A stretch of 64,000 bases of DNA from Prevotella sp. (GTDB taxonomy: Bacteria; Bacteroidota; Bacteroidia; Bacteroidales; Bacteroidaceae). The DNA is taken from positions 1 through 64,000 of the forward strand of contig JALETQ010000021.1 in NCBI GenBank assembly GCA_022781445.1, read 5' to 3'. The notes beneath the pieces were generated by a model. It was not told where the DNA came from. It searched no databases and worked only from the letters and a program-made list of their open reading frames with translations. The translations under genes were made by a program, and so were the position numbers. Below, one piece after another: positions 55,195 to 64,000 of the stretch; positions within the stretch are counted from its first letter, which is position 1, and every line of letters starts with the position of its first letter.

Positions 55195-55320
55195 TAACTT
55201 TGTAGGCGCGGGATTCTGCTGCAAGCGGATGTCATTCCCCTCTGTCATCAAGTGTGCCAAAGGGATTTTCAAAGGTGAAGGCTTCGCCGGCTGTCTGAAC
55301 CCGAACAAAAGAGTCCCGCA
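55195..55320 (+). ncRNA. Candidate structured RNA upstream of rlmD
   Basis: A TAACTTTG box at 55195-55202 would start RNA at about 55207. The first ten bases GCGGGATTCT (55207-55216) pair with AGAGTCCCGC (55311-55320), closing a domain of about 114 nt, with an inner GGCTTCGCC-type hairpin. It lacks the SRP RNA core and any riboswitch motif I know. It could be a small RNA or part of the rlmD leader. Confidence 0.35.
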
Positions 55321-55536
55321 TCCGTCAAACAAGAACCAAACATGATGAGTCATACAAAAACAAGTTCTTATCGGCAGACACGCCGCGTCGAGACATCGCC
55401 TGTCACGCAAAGCGGCCGGCAGCCTATGTTGCATATCGGCCTCGGAGACATGTGTCTTTACCTTTAATATATATAACGCTGTTTTTATTTCGGTTCATCA
55501 CATCCATCATCAAAAACACCTTTCAAAATAACAAGT

Positions 55537-56961
55537 ATGTCACGAAAGAGAAAAGCATTACCCATCCTCGAAAATGTCACCATAACCGATTGTGCGGCAG
55601 AAGGCAAATCATTGGCCCGAGTGGACGACCAGGTGGTCTTCGTTCCCTTCACCGTTCCGGGCGATGTCGTCGATATCCGGATACGCAAGAAAAGACGAAA
55701 CTACTGCGAGGGAGAGGCAATCAGATTCCTTCAATACAGCGAGAACCGCGAAAAGCCTTTCTGCAAGCATTTCGGAGTATGCGGCGGATGCAAATGGCAA
55801 AACCTGCCCTACGGCGACCAGCTCGAGATGAAAGCCAAACAGGTTCACGATCAACTTACCCGCATCGGCAAGGTGGCTCTGCCCGAGTTCCGTCCCATCC
55901 TCGGCTCCGCGCAAACCCGGTTTTATCGCAACAAGCTGGAGTTCGGCTGCTCCAACAAGAGATGGATTACCAAGGAAGAGATTCAGGCAGGCGAAGCCAT
56001 CGACCGCCGTGATGCCATCGGATTCCACATCACAGGGTCGTTCGATAAAATACTGCCCATCGAACGATGCCTGCTGATGGACGATTTACAGAACGACATC
56101 CGCAACGACATCTTCGAATATGCCGTCAATCACGGGCTGTCGTTTTACGACATCAAGCAACAATACGGCTTGTTGCGAAGTCTGATGGTCCGCAATTCCA
56201 ACACCGGCGAATGGATGTTGCTCGTACAGTTCCACTATGACGGGCCGGACGATGAGGAAAAGGCATTGGGACTGATGCGGCACCTTGCCGACAGATTCCC
56301 GCAAATCACTTCGCTGCTCTATGTGGACAACCAAAAAGGAAACGACACTTTCAACGATCTCGAGCTCGTCACCTTCAAAGGAAACGGCGAGATATACGAA
56401 ACCATGGAAGACCTGCGCTTCAAGGTGGGTCCCAAGAGCTTTTACCAGACCAATACCGAACAGGCTTATCACCTCTATTCCGTGGTGAGAGAACTTGCCG
56501 GCCTCAAGGGCGACGAGCTGGTCTATGATCTTTACACCGGCACGGGGACCATTGCCAACTTCGTGGCCCGCAATGCCAGAAAGGTCATCGGCATCGAGTA
56601 TGTTCCCGAAGCGATTGAAGATGCCAAGGTCAATTCTGACATCAACAACATCGACAACACGCTCTTTTTTGCCGGCGACATGAAAGACATCCTGACCTCC
56701 GACTTCATCGAACGCCACGGCACGCCGGATCTCATCATCACCGATCCGCCGCGGGCAGGAATGCACGCCGACGTCATTGCCACCATTCTGCATGCCCGTC
56801 CCGCCAAAATCGTGTACGTGAGCTGCAATCCTGCCACGCAGGCAAGAGACCTGGCTCTGCTCGACGAGCAATATGTCATCGAAGCCGTGCAGCCCGTCGA
56901 CATGTTTCCCCACACGCCCCATGTCGAAAACGTGGTACTCCTTGCCCGGCGCACAGCATGA
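55537..56961 (+). CDS. rlmD: 23S rRNA (uracil-C5)-methyltransferase RlmD-like
   Basis: The 474-residue protein has an N-terminal TRAM domain (about 10-65), an iron-sulfur cysteine set (FCKHFGVCGGCKWQ), and a SAM-dependent methyltransferase domain with LVYDLYTGTGTIANFVA, TDPPRAGMH and the catalytic cysteine in VYVSCNPATQARDL. It methylates a uracil in 23S rRNA, or possibly tRNA as in other TrmA/RlmD/RumA members. The length fits. The exact target uridine is inferred from family only. Confidence 0.88.
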   Translation: MSRKRKALPILENVTITDCAAEGKSLARVDDQVVFVPFTVPGDVVDIRIRKKRRNYCEGEAIRFLQYSENREKPFCKHFGVCGGCKWQNLPYGDQLEMKAKQVHDQLTRIGKVALPEFRPILGSAQTRFYRNKLEFGCSNKRWITKEEIQAGEAIDRRDAIGFHITGSFDKILPIERCLLMDDLQNDIRNDIFEYAVNHGLSFYDIKQQYGLLRSLMVRNSNTGEWMLLVQFHYDGPDDEEKALGLMRHLADRFPQITSLLYVDNQKGNDTFNDLELVTFKGNGEIYETMEDLRFKVGPKSFYQTNTEQAYHLYSVVRELAGLKGDELVYDLYTGTGTIANFVARNARKVIGIEYVPEAIEDAKVNSDINNIDNTLFFAGDMKDILTSDFIERHGTPDLIITDPPRAGMHADVIATILHARPAKIVYVSCNPATQARDLALLDEQYVIEAVQPVDMFPHTPHVENVVLLARRTA

Positions 56962-57115
56962 CACCTGCCCGCTTGGCAGACTCCACGGTGACTGGCAACC
57001 TCTTCGGAAACACAGGATCGGCCGATAGCGGAAGGAAGGGAAGCAGGACAACAACACAAAAACCGACAAACTGAGATACAACAATAACGATGTCAAACTC
57101 AAAACGAAAAAGATT

Positions 57116-58249
57116 ATGAAAAAATGCAGCTTATTACTCACTGTCATCGCAGCAGGATTCATGGTGACCACTGCACAGGCTCAAGAAGAAAAGAAACCTC
57201 TTTTGAGCAAGCCTAAGGTAAGTGGCTATTTCATCGGAAACTACACTGCCAGCTTTCAGGACGGCAAAGAATCCAACGAATTCAACATCCGCATGATTCG
57301 TCTGATCATGAAAGGAAGAATAGCCGAAGACTTCGAGTACACCCTCCAAGGACAACTCAACGGCAACACGGCAACCCTGGGCAGCAGTCCCAGAATGGTC
57401 GATGTCAATATCGAATGGCAGAAGTATGACTTTTTCAGAGTTAAAATAGGTCAGTTCAAACGTCCGTTTACCTTTGAAAACCTCATGCACCCCATCGAAG
57501 CCGGATTCATGGGATTGGGACAGAACGTGACCTATCTCTCCGGATTCAGTGACAGATCAGGCGAACTCGCCAGCAACGGACGTGACATCGGTCTGCAGTT
57601 CCAGGGCGACTTCCTTCCCGATGCCAGCGGACGTAACCTGCTTCACTACGAGGTCGGTGTTTTCAACGGACAGGGCATCAACACCGGTGACGTGGACCAG
57701 AAAAAAGACATCATCGGAGGTGTGTGGTATGCTCCTGTCAAAGGCGTTCGCATCGGTCTTTACGGATGGGAAGGCACATACGCCCGCCGCGGTCAGTGGA
57801 CCGAACAGGATGGTACCGTTCGCAGTGGTGTCAAAAGTCTTCGCAACCACCGCTATGCCATCAGTGCCGAATATCGCGACGAAGACTGGCAGCTGCGTTC
57901 AGAATACATCCACAACACCGGATACGGATTCCTGAACCGTCACCAGAAGCAAGAGGATCTCAACGATGCCACCGTCAACTGGGCCCAAGGCAACAAGGCC
58001 GACGGTGTCTATGTGGTATGCGTTGCACCCATCATCAAACAGAAGTTGCGCGTGAAAGCCCGCTACGACCTCTACCGTAAATCGGGCGACTGGGAAACAT
58101 CCAAGACACAGTATGACTTCGGTTTGAACTACCTCTTCAACAAGAATGTGGAACTTCAAACCCAATACACGCTGGTCAATGACCGTTCGCTCCCCGTGGG
58201 CGACCACAATTACAGCATGCTCAACGCCCAGTTCTGCGTGAAATTCTGA
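57116..58249 (+). CDS. OprO/OprP-like outer-membrane porin
   Basis: The 377-residue protein has a signal peptide (MKKCSLLLTVIAAGFMVTTAQAQ) and a beta-barrel pattern typical of phosphate-selective porins O and P (FNIRMIRLIMKGRIAEDFEYTLQGQL, VKIGQFKRPFTFENLM, LNYLFNKNVELQTQYTLV, and a terminal FCVKF). In Bacteroidetes such porins admit small anions or other solutes, and phosphate is not proven. A strong terminator follows at 58316-58359. Confidence 0.82.
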   Translation: MKKCSLLLTVIAAGFMVTTAQAQEEKKPLLSKPKVSGYFIGNYTASFQDGKESNEFNIRMIRLIMKGRIAEDFEYTLQGQLNGNTATLGSSPRMVDVNIEWQKYDFFRVKIGQFKRPFTFENLMHPIEAGFMGLGQNVTYLSGFSDRSGELASNGRDIGLQFQGDFLPDASGRNLLHYEVGVFNGQGINTGDVDQKKDIIGGVWYAPVKGVRIGLYGWEGTYARRGQWTEQDGTVRSGVKSLRNHRYAISAEYRDEDWQLRSEYIHNTGYGFLNRHQKQEDLNDATVNWAQGNKADGVYVVCVAPIIKQKLRVKARYDLYRKSGDWETSKTQYDFGLNYLFNKNVELQTQYTLVNDRSLPVGDHNYSMLNAQFCVKF

Positions 58250-58253
58250 TGTG

Positions 58254-58278
58254 GCTGTCGGCCGTACCGGCCGACAGC
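58254..58278 (+). repeat. GC-rich hairpin right after the porin stop
   Basis: GCTGTCGGCCG and CGGCCGACAGC pair over 11 bp with a 3-nt loop, 5 nt after the stop codon. No T-run follows, so it may protect the mRNA 3' end, upstream of the true terminator. Confidence 0.6.
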
Positions 58279-58315
58279 AGGCACACATTTCATACCTGTA
58301 TCTTAGTTTTGAACC

Positions 58316-58359
58316 AACCCGGGAGTGATGCCATCTGTCGCACTCCCGGGTTTTCGTTT
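58316..58359 (+). terminator. Intrinsic terminator of the porin gene
   Basis: AACCCGGGAGTG (58316-58327) and CACTCCCGGGTT (58341-58352) form a perfect 12-bp stem, followed by TTCGTTTTT. It lies about 70 nt beyond the stop. Confidence 0.85.
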
Positions 58360-58535
58360 TTCCACTTCCCGACATCCCATCCTTTCCGACCACATATACA
58401 TGCTTCCTCCCCTACCGGCAACTCCATCCTTGCATAACACGTTGGCAGAAGACACCATAGCATTCGCCCCGTTCGGCACTTTCACGCATCTCGGATTATC
58501 CCAATGACTGAGAAGGCGATAGAAGGAATGGCAGA

Positions 58536-60878
58536 TCACATACGGCGACGTTGGGATTCGCCTGCCCCCGTTCCTTTATACTTGCTCCGGCTCGGATTGA
58601 GAAGGTAGCGGACAGTGAATGTAACCGTACTCATGGAATATTCTTCACGGTATGCCGACTGTTCCTTGCCGGAGTACGTGATGCAGGATTCATCACCGGT
58701 ACCGAAAATATCACGCACATAGAGTTGCAGGACAAGACGATCATTCAACAATGATTTGTGGAGCGAAAGATCGGTGCCGAACCAGCCTCGGTTATAAAAC
58801 TCATTGCCTTGGTAGCCTTTCGTTCGTGCAGTCATGTTGAGCGAAGCCGTGGCCCACTTGGTGTCGAAGGTATTGTTGAATCTGAATGTTGCAACGGGAT
58901 GACCGAGATTGTTCCCGTCGTGGGTTTCCATTTCAAACCATTGCTTGTAAAGCATCACCCGGAATGACGGCTGCCATATACCGAAACGCGGACTCAAGGA
59001 CAACGATGCCGTCAGTTTGTTGTAGGAAGGCAGATTCTCGGGATGTGCCAAGACCACGGTGGGATTCTCCTTATAGGTACTCACCATGAGTTGAATTTCA
59101 TCGCGGACATGGCTGAACATGGTGTTGAACGAGAGCCATTTCCACGACATGGTATAACTCAGGTTGCGTGTCAGAGATGTCACGAGGAAGGGATTTCCGG
59201 TTTCGTAAGTATATTGGTTATAGTATTGCACACCGTTGCGGAGCATCATATACGAAGGACGGTCGATGTCGGTGCCGTAGGACAGTTGCATCTGTGTCTT
59301 GCCCACCGGCATGGACAATGAAACCGAAGGCAGCCAGTTCCCGTATGTGCGGCTTCGGTCGGACTGGTAGATCCCATGGTCGAAATAGTCGAAGTCGATG
59401 TATTCGTAACGCAGTCCGGCACGGACGTCGAGCTTTCCGAACGAACGACCGTAGTCGGCAAAGAGCGATGTCATCTTTTCCTTGAACCGGCTTCGTTCAC
59501 TGCCCGCCACATCAGCCGGAACAATGTCATAGAATCCTTTGCGACTCGACGACGACAGCTCTCCGCCCAACGACATATTGCCCGACAGCAAGGGTACCGT
59601 CAGCACGAGTTTCGATGCCAGCAACATGTTGTACGACCGACGGCCGGCATTGGCTCTAAACACAACGGGAGCCGCTCCAATCTTGGCAAACGACTCTTCG
59701 GTGTTGATCTCTTCCTTTTTGCCCGACCAATAGTAATCGGCATTGAAATCGATGCCTACCTTTCCCACCTTTCCGACATAATACATATTGGCCGAGACAT
59801 TGGTTTTCAGGGCAGGGTAACCCACCATGGAATGCGAACGGTCTTCGAACATGCCGTCACGCAGCGTGAACGAATTCATATGTCCCACCACATCGGTGCT
59901 GATGTATCGGTCGTAGCTGACCGAAGCTCCCGCCGAATGGTCTTGACTGAACTGACAGCTCGATGCCAAGCGGACATAGGGGTTGACGGACTTATAAAGG
60001 TTTTCGATGTCATTGGTTACCTGCCATGTCTGTTCCAGAAAGGTCATCTGCCTGAGCCTTTTGCTCTCGTTCATACGTTCGGATTCACCATAGAGATGGG
60101 CGTTCATGTCCCATTTGCCCTTCCGGTAGTTGAGTCGCAGGCTCTCCGTCAAACTCATGTCTTCCTTTTCGTCGACGGATACGGAGGTGCGCGTGTCGAG
60201 TCCGAATCCTTCGCCGACAGGCCTCTTGGTCGTGATGCGTATCACGCTTTTCACGGTTGCGCCGTAACGTGCCCCGGGATTGGTGATGACTTCTATGTTC
60301 CTGACTTCATCGGGGCGGATACGTTCCAACTCCGTGCGGTCGGTCATCTTTCTGCCGTTGATGTATATCTCGGGCGTACCCCTGCCGAAGACTTCGATGT
60401 TGCCGTTGTTGGCCGACACGTTGGGAATGACATCGAGCAAATGGTTCATCGACGTCGACTTTTCGAGTACCGAACCGGCGACGGTGGTGGTCATGCCTTC
60501 GCCCCGAAGGACGGTCTTGGGTTGTGAAGACTTCACGACCACTTCGTCGAGTTGGTAGGTCTGGGGCGTGAGTTCGATGACCCCGAGGTTACTGCCCGGC
60601 GACGACAACCGCAGAGGCTCATATCCCATCGAGTTGATCCGGAGATATACGGGTGTGGTTTCATCGACCGTCAGGGTGAAAATTCCGTCGGCATCAGACA
60701 CGGTTCCGACGATGAAAGCATCGTTGTCGGATCTGAATGCGACGATGTTGGCAAATGCAACCGCCTCGTGCGAAGACTTGTCGATGACCTGCCCTTTGTA
60801 AGTCAGGGCGCAGGTTGCCGCAATCGGGCAACAAAGCAACAACAGCAAAAAGATGCTTTTACGTAATTCTTTCATCAT
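58536..60878 (-). CDS. TonB-dependent receptor-like outer-membrane beta-barrel protein
   Basis: The 780-residue protein has a signal sequence, a carboxypeptidase-regulatory-like domain (about 26-105; YKGQVIDKSSHEAVAFANIVAF), a plug-like domain (SVLEKSTSMNHLLDVIPNVSAN and ITNPGARYGATVKSVIRITTK) and a barrel ending FTVRYLLNPSRSKYKG. It matches the outer-membrane beta-barrel family related to TonB receptors with a short plug. Ligand and partner are unknown. Met1 or Met2 may be the start. Confidence 0.85.
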   Translation of the reverse strand: MMKELRKSIFLLLLLCCPIAATCALTYKGQVIDKSSHEAVAFANIVAFRSDNDAFIVGTVSDADGIFTLTVDETTPVYLRINSMGYEPLRLSSPGSNLGVIELTPQTYQLDEVVVKSSQPKTVLRGEGMTTTVAGSVLEKSTSMNHLLDVIPNVSANNGNIEVFGRGTPEIYINGRKMTDRTELERIRPDEVRNIEVITNPGARYGATVKSVIRITTKRPVGEGFGLDTRTSVSVDEKEDMSLTESLRLNYRKGKWDMNAHLYGESERMNESKRLRQMTFLEQTWQVTNDIENLYKSVNPYVRLASSCQFSQDHSAGASVSYDRYISTDVVGHMNSFTLRDGMFEDRSHSMVGYPALKTNVSANMYYVGKVGKVGIDFNADYYWSGKKEEINTEESFAKIGAAPVVFRANAGRRSYNMLLASKLVLTVPLLSGNMSLGGELSSSSRKGFYDIVPADVAGSERSRFKEKMTSLFADYGRSFGKLDVRAGLRYEYIDFDYFDHGIYQSDRSRTYGNWLPSVSLSMPVGKTQMQLSYGTDIDRPSYMMLRNGVQYYNQYTYETGNPFLVTSLTRNLSYTMSWKWLSFNTMFSHVRDEIQLMVSTYKENPTVVLAHPENLPSYNKLTASLSLSPRFGIWQPSFRVMLYKQWFEMETHDGNNLGHPVATFRFNNTFDTKWATASLNMTARTKGYQGNEFYNRGWFGTDLSLHKSLLNDRLVLQLYVRDIFGTGDESCITYSGKEQSAYREEYSMSTVTFTVRYLLNPSRSKYKGTGAGESQRRRM

Positions 60879-60966
60879 GTCTCATATTTGATTACAGTCG
60901 ATCACCGGACCACTCTGTCCGACATCTCATCTCGCCCATGACACTTTCCGGCCGGCAAGCATGTCA

Positions 60967-60974
60967 CAAAGATA
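60967..60974 (-). promoter_or_regulatory. -7 promoter box for the TonB-receptor-like gene
   Basis: TATCTTTG on the minus strand lies about 90 nt before the start. No TTG is visible at the usual distance. Confidence 0.5.
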
Positions 60975-61069
60975 AGCATTATTAACATGATTCTTTCCGG
61001 TTTCCGTTTTTTTTGAAGCCGAAAGACCCATTTTTTCTCTTTCGGGCAAAGAAAGGCAAAGGCGGAAAA

Positions 61070-61106
61070 CGACAATGGCCGCCCCCTTGCATGTCGGCCA
61101 TTGTCG
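61070..61106 (-). terminator. Intrinsic terminator of the phosphohexomutase gene
   Basis: CGACAATGGCCG (61070-61081) and CGGCCATTGTCG (61095-61106) form a perfect 12-bp stem with a 13-nt loop, 34 nt beyond the stop. On the minus strand TTTTCC follows. Confidence 0.75.
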
Positions 61107-61139
61107 AGAAGTGTCACGGGCATCGTCCCTACGGAGGGG

Positions 61140-62633
61140 TCATGAGCGGACGGAGAGACGGTCGAAGCCGGCAAGCAACGTGCGGACACGGGCTTCGATG
61201 GCAGCCACACCGCCGGCGATGTCCGACTCGATGTTGAGCGGAAGCACCGGGTCGTGGAGCGACTGCCGCAAGAGGAACCAGCCTTGCTCGTCGCCGCCGA
61301 GGCAGTCGACGCGGACGCCTTCGTAATTGGGTGTCACGATATGCCAACCGGGTACGGATCCGGCTGCCTGCTTAATCTTTTCGATGACACGGCTGCCATA
61401 GCCTTTGAAGTCGTCGTCAAGGATGTTGAGCCTGATCTCTCTGCTCTCGGCAGGCTGTTCGAGCTTGGCAATGAGGTCTTGCAACTGCCTGCCTTCATGA
61501 CGCAGGCGTGCTGCTTCCACCAACAGTTTCGCCACGAGATAGGCTCCGTCGTCGAGGAAAAAGTTCTCGCGCAACGCCGCATGCCCCGAGGTTTCGATGG
61601 CAAGCCACGACTCGTTGCCGGCGGCATTGAGGCGCAACGACTCGTTGATGACATTCTTATAGCCCCTGCGGAAGCGATAATGGATGCCGCCCATGCCGGC
61701 AATGTAACGTGTCAGTCCCCGCGATGTGACCGAGTCGGTGACGATGGTGCTGCCCGGGTGTTCCTTCAGTACCACATGGGCAATGAGGGCAATGAGGGCG
61801 TTGCGGTGGATGGGCTCGCCGGTGGAAGCCACGACGGCGGAGCGGTCCACGTCGGTATCAAAGATGATTCCGAGGTCGGCACGGTGTTCCTTGACGGCAC
61901 GGCAGACGGACGCCATCGCGTCGTCGTCTTCCGGATTGGGGATGTGATTGGGGAATGTTCCGTCGGGTTCGAGAAACTGACTGCCCCCGGTATCGGCTCC
62001 GAGCGGTTCGAGCACCCGGCTGGCGAAGAAGCCGCCGGCACCGTTTCCGGCATCGACCACGATCTTCATGCCCGCCAAGGGAGTATCGCCCCGGTTCACG
62101 CCGTTGCGGATGTAATCCACCAGGAAGCGGCAGTAGGTGTCCATGAAACCGACGGGCCGGATGTCGCCCTTGTCGACGGCTGCATCCGCTGCGGCCGACT
62201 TTTCGGCCAAGGCGAGGATGTCTCTGATGTCTTCCTTGTCCAGTCCGCCCTCGGGGGTAAAGAATTTCATGCCGTTGCGGTTCCAAGGCAGGTGGCTGGC
62301 GGTCACCATGACAGCCCCGTCGATGCGGAGGTCGGCATCCTGGGTGGACATGAACATTGCCGGCGTGGATGCCAGTCCGAAGACGAAGACCTTGTTGCCG
62401 CCTTCGGCAGCCCCTTCGGCAAATGCTTCCGTGAGCGCACTGCTCGACAGGCGCGAGTCATGACCCACGGAGACGGTTTGCCGTCCCCTGCCGTTCTTCT
62501 TGACAAGCCATGCCGTGAATGCACGGGCAATGGCACGGGCAACATCGGCGGAGAGATTGACATGCTGGCCTTCCATACCTTCGAGGGCCACTCCCCTGAT
62601 GTCCGAACCGTTTTGTAAACTTTTCCAATTCAT
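61140..62633 (-). CDS. Phosphoglucomutase/phosphomannomutase
   Basis: The protein of about 497 residues has the alpha-D-phosphohexomutase signatures: a start SLQNGSDIRGVA, the catalytic serine loop as TASHLPWNRNGMKFF (phosphoserine site in the TASH motif), the metal loop as DTDVDRSAVV, the sugar-binding RYIAGMGGIHYRFRRGYK and a C-terminal phosphate-binding loop (NYEGVRVDC). It interconverts 1- and 6-phosphates of glucose or mannose. Which sugar it prefers cannot be read. I chose the ATG at 62633; upstream residues of the longer frame look like intergenic sequence. Confidence 0.87.
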   Translation of the reverse strand: MNWKSLQNGSDIRGVALEGMEGQHVNLSADVARAIARAFTAWLVKKNGRGRQTVSVGHDSRLSSSALTEAFAEGAAEGGNKVFVFGLASTPAMFMSTQDADLRIDGAVMVTASHLPWNRNGMKFFTPEGGLDKEDIRDILALAEKSAAADAAVDKGDIRPVGFMDTYCRFLVDYIRNGVNRGDTPLAGMKIVVDAGNGAGGFFASRVLEPLGADTGGSQFLEPDGTFPNHIPNPEDDDAMASVCRAVKEHRADLGIIFDTDVDRSAVVASTGEPIHRNALIALIAHVVLKEHPGSTIVTDSVTSRGLTRYIAGMGGIHYRFRRGYKNVINESLRLNAAGNESWLAIETSGHAALRENFFLDDGAYLVAKLLVEAARLRHEGRQLQDLIAKLEQPAESREIRLNILDDDFKGYGSRVIEKIKQAAGSVPGWHIVTPNYEGVRVDCLGGDEQGWFLLRQSLHDPVLPLNIESDIAGGVAAIEARVRTLLAGFDRLSVRS

Positions 62634-63343
62634 GTGTATTTTCCGTTCTTTATTGATTGATGAGTTGATAGTCGTTTCCTTGTATTTCACGCGTCCCGCA
62701 TCAGCAGGCAAACCTTTATAATTGGTATGTTCAGGAGAACTTCCGCACCGGCACATCCGTATTCGCGCCCATCGGGCAAATCCCGATGCCGGGACCTGTG
62801 TTTTCCTTTCTCCCGTCTGCGAGCCGGAAGGGCATACCCGAAATTGAATGCAATATTCGGCATTTTTCCCGAGATATGCAAACAATACGGGCAGAATGTC
62901 ATGGCACCGACAGGCCAACCCGAAGGGTCATCAGACGGTTCCGTTCCACCCATTTCGTTCATCCATCAGGAATTTTACGGAAGCTGACAAAATGGCATAT
63001 AAAAGCGATTCCAGCAAAAACAAGCGTAAATACCGGCAAATCAGCGACTTGCAAGAAACAGAAAGAAACTGCCCGACGGGTCCCGTCCCCGTGCCTTACG
63101 GGGATAGGACTCGTGAGGCACGGGGACGGGATCCGTCGGGCAGAGGGACAGGAGTTGTCGTCAGGAGGTTTGCGACTGCCATTATGACAGCCACAAACCT
63201 TATCTTTTCATCTCCGTCTCGAGTGTGTCGGAAGAGCGATGCGGGGAAGTCGAAGAAACGAAAAAGACATCATGAAAACCGCTGCTCCCGGATAATCCGC
63301 GACACAGGCGTACAGACAATGAAAAGACCTTGACAACATTCAT
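62634..63343. other. Long intergenic stretch with a palindromic repeat
   Basis: No gene is convincing in these 710 bases. Its clear element is palindrome family 2 copy 2 at 63069-63144. The plus-strand frames at 62786 and 62848 read through the palindrome and look like shadows. Confidence 0.6.
63069..63144. repeat. Palindromic intergenic repeat, family 2, copy 2
   Basis: The arms 63069-63095 and 63118-63144 are 27-bp inverted repeats with one mismatch. The internal third arm ACGGGGATAGGAC (63098-63110) matches that in copy 1. The two copies share GACGGGTCC, GTCCCCGT and GGCACGGGGAC blocks. Confidence 0.75.
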
Positions 63344-64000
63344 CTATCTGCAAACCGTTTTTCTGTTTCCCCGGATATAAATGCCCCGGGGCTGTGAAGA
63401 ACCTTTGGACGGAATACCCTGCAGGTCATAAACCGTCTTGGCACCAGAAGAACCGGCAAGCGGCACCGATATGCCGCTTGCGACCTGACCTTTCACTTTC
63501 ACCTCATCCAGGAACATCCGCTTCGAAGGAATGAATGTGAGGGTCGTCGCCCCGCTGCCCGTTACGGTGACGGTACAGGTTGTCCACCGTCCGCGTTCGA
63601 GTGCAAACTCGTTCTGCGACAAGGATGCACCTCCGCTGGCCACGACCGAAAAGGCGGCATTGTCTTTCCCGAAGGGAGCAACCATGAAAGTCAGTTCGGC
63701 CGTGCCTTCGAGCATGAATTCGGGAGTGGTCATCGCGCCCGACTTCGTATTTGTACCCGACTTGACACAACGATCGGCACCCGAAACGGCAAGTCCTTCC
63801 CATCCGTCATTGTCGGGTTCGAAACTGCCCGTCCCCACGACACCTCCGTCGAACAAGCCATCATTTCCGCCGGCACCCCGGCAGGCATTGAACGACTCAT
63901 AGAAGATGACGCCGGGTTCGTTGTTCTCCGATTCCTTTTCATGCGAAAAGTCCCTGAAGGCAAACGAGATTATGCCGTTCTCGGCCTGTGCGATCCTCTC
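63344..64000 (-). CDS. C-terminal part of a secreted protein (5' end beyond the window)
   Basis: The minus-strand frame is open from the stop at 63344 to the window edge, about 218 residues. It has a carbohydrate-binding/jelly-roll-like stretch (VIFYESFNACRGAGGNDGLFDGG, FMLEGTAELTFMVAPFG and FLDEVKVKG) and a C-terminal segment VYDLQGIPSKGSSQPRGIYI that resembles Prevotella cell-surface sorting tails. The internal TTG at 63856 is not the start. The full gene begins outside the window, so its function cannot be judged. Confidence 0.7.
   Translation of the reverse strand, partial: ERIAQAENGIISFAFRDFSHEKESENNEPGVIFYESFNACRGAGGNDGLFDGGVVGTGSFEPDNDGWEGLAVSGADRCVKSGTNTKSGAMTTPEFMLEGTAELTFMVAPFGKDNAAFSVVASGGASLSQNEFALERGRWTTCTVTVTGSGATTLTFIPSKRMFLDEVKVKGQVASGISVPLAGSSGAKTVYDLQGIPSKGSSQPRGIYIRGNRKTVCR

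Larger units (their letters stand above)
55047..55536. other. Intergenic stretch with promoters and a candidate structured RNA
   Basis: It holds the tRNA promoter on the minus strand, a plus-strand TAACTTTG box at 55195-55202, and a possible folded RNA at 55207-55320. From 55321 to the rlmD start no further structure stood out, and no gene is seen. Confidence 0.5.

Noticed and set aside
55207..55320. SRP (4.5S) or 6S RNA gene
   Set aside because: The SRP core around GGAAGGAAGCAG is missing and the size and bubble of 6S RNA are not matched; kept only as an unnamed candidate.

Overview
The window reads as a chromosomal segment of a Bacteroidales bacterium, most likely Prevotella or a close relative. 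Supporting signs are Bacteroidetes promoters (TTG, about 19-20 nt, then TAnnTTTG) in front of many genes, Shine-Dalgarno-poor starts, TonB-dependent receptors with N-terminal peptidase-regulatory domains, a type IX-like C-terminal sorting domain, a BtuB/BtuG cobalamin locus, HU duplications next to ftsY/rimO, and a Bacteroidetes-style type II-C CRISPR-Cas9 locus. No species assignment is possible without a search.

Layout. 1-2.3 kb: a palindromic intergenic repeat and a membrane MutS-like ATPase. 2.4-5.6 kb: an operon of a sigma-54 activator, lptE, a repeat-type protein and secG. 5.9-7.9 kb: ptb-buk, the phosphotransbutyrylase/butyrate kinase pair. 8.1-16.9 kb: a cobalamin riboswitch followed by btuB, a BtuG-like propeller lipoprotein, a third lipoprotein and a 1210-residue secreted protein; four exact-period 22-bp repeats lie before the last gene. 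17.1-24.5 kb: a run of plus-strand genes, mostly housekeeping (DUF2200 gene with a disrupted 3' end, DUF3298 lipoprotein, rsmG, MBL hydrolase, ruvC, secreted protein, DMP19-like, smpB, HAD hydrolase, map, tsaD).

24.6-32.9 kb: the type II-C CRISPR-Cas locus. The array has 28 repeats and 27 spacers and is read on the plus strand; cas9-cas1-cas2 run on the minus strand toward it. Every intact 47-bp repeat contains a complete Bacteroidetes promoter (TTG-N19-TATCTTTG), so each spacer probably has its own start site. A tracrRNA with the same promoter architecture lies just upstream of cas9, divergent from it: 21-nt anti-repeat, nexus-like stem, GNRA-loop terminator.

33.2-46.3 kb: an AraC/TPR membrane regulator, an Oar-like TonB receptor, a purine permease divergent from tdk, an AI-2E-family permease, then ftsY-rimO-HU-HU/TM/LysM. 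The last gene is an unusual fusion that could tether DNA to the envelope. 47-54.7 kb: clpC, guaA-ispE, and a TPR protein. 55-64 kb: tRNA-Arg(TCT), a candidate structured RNA before rlmD, an OprO/P-like porin, a TonB receptor, a phosphohexomutase and the 3' part of a secreted protein cut by the window edge.

Two families of long intergenic palindromes occur twice each (211-293 with 46590-46672; 52713-52800 with 63069-63144), indicating dispersed non-coding repeats in this genome. No transposase, integrase or prophage gene was seen.
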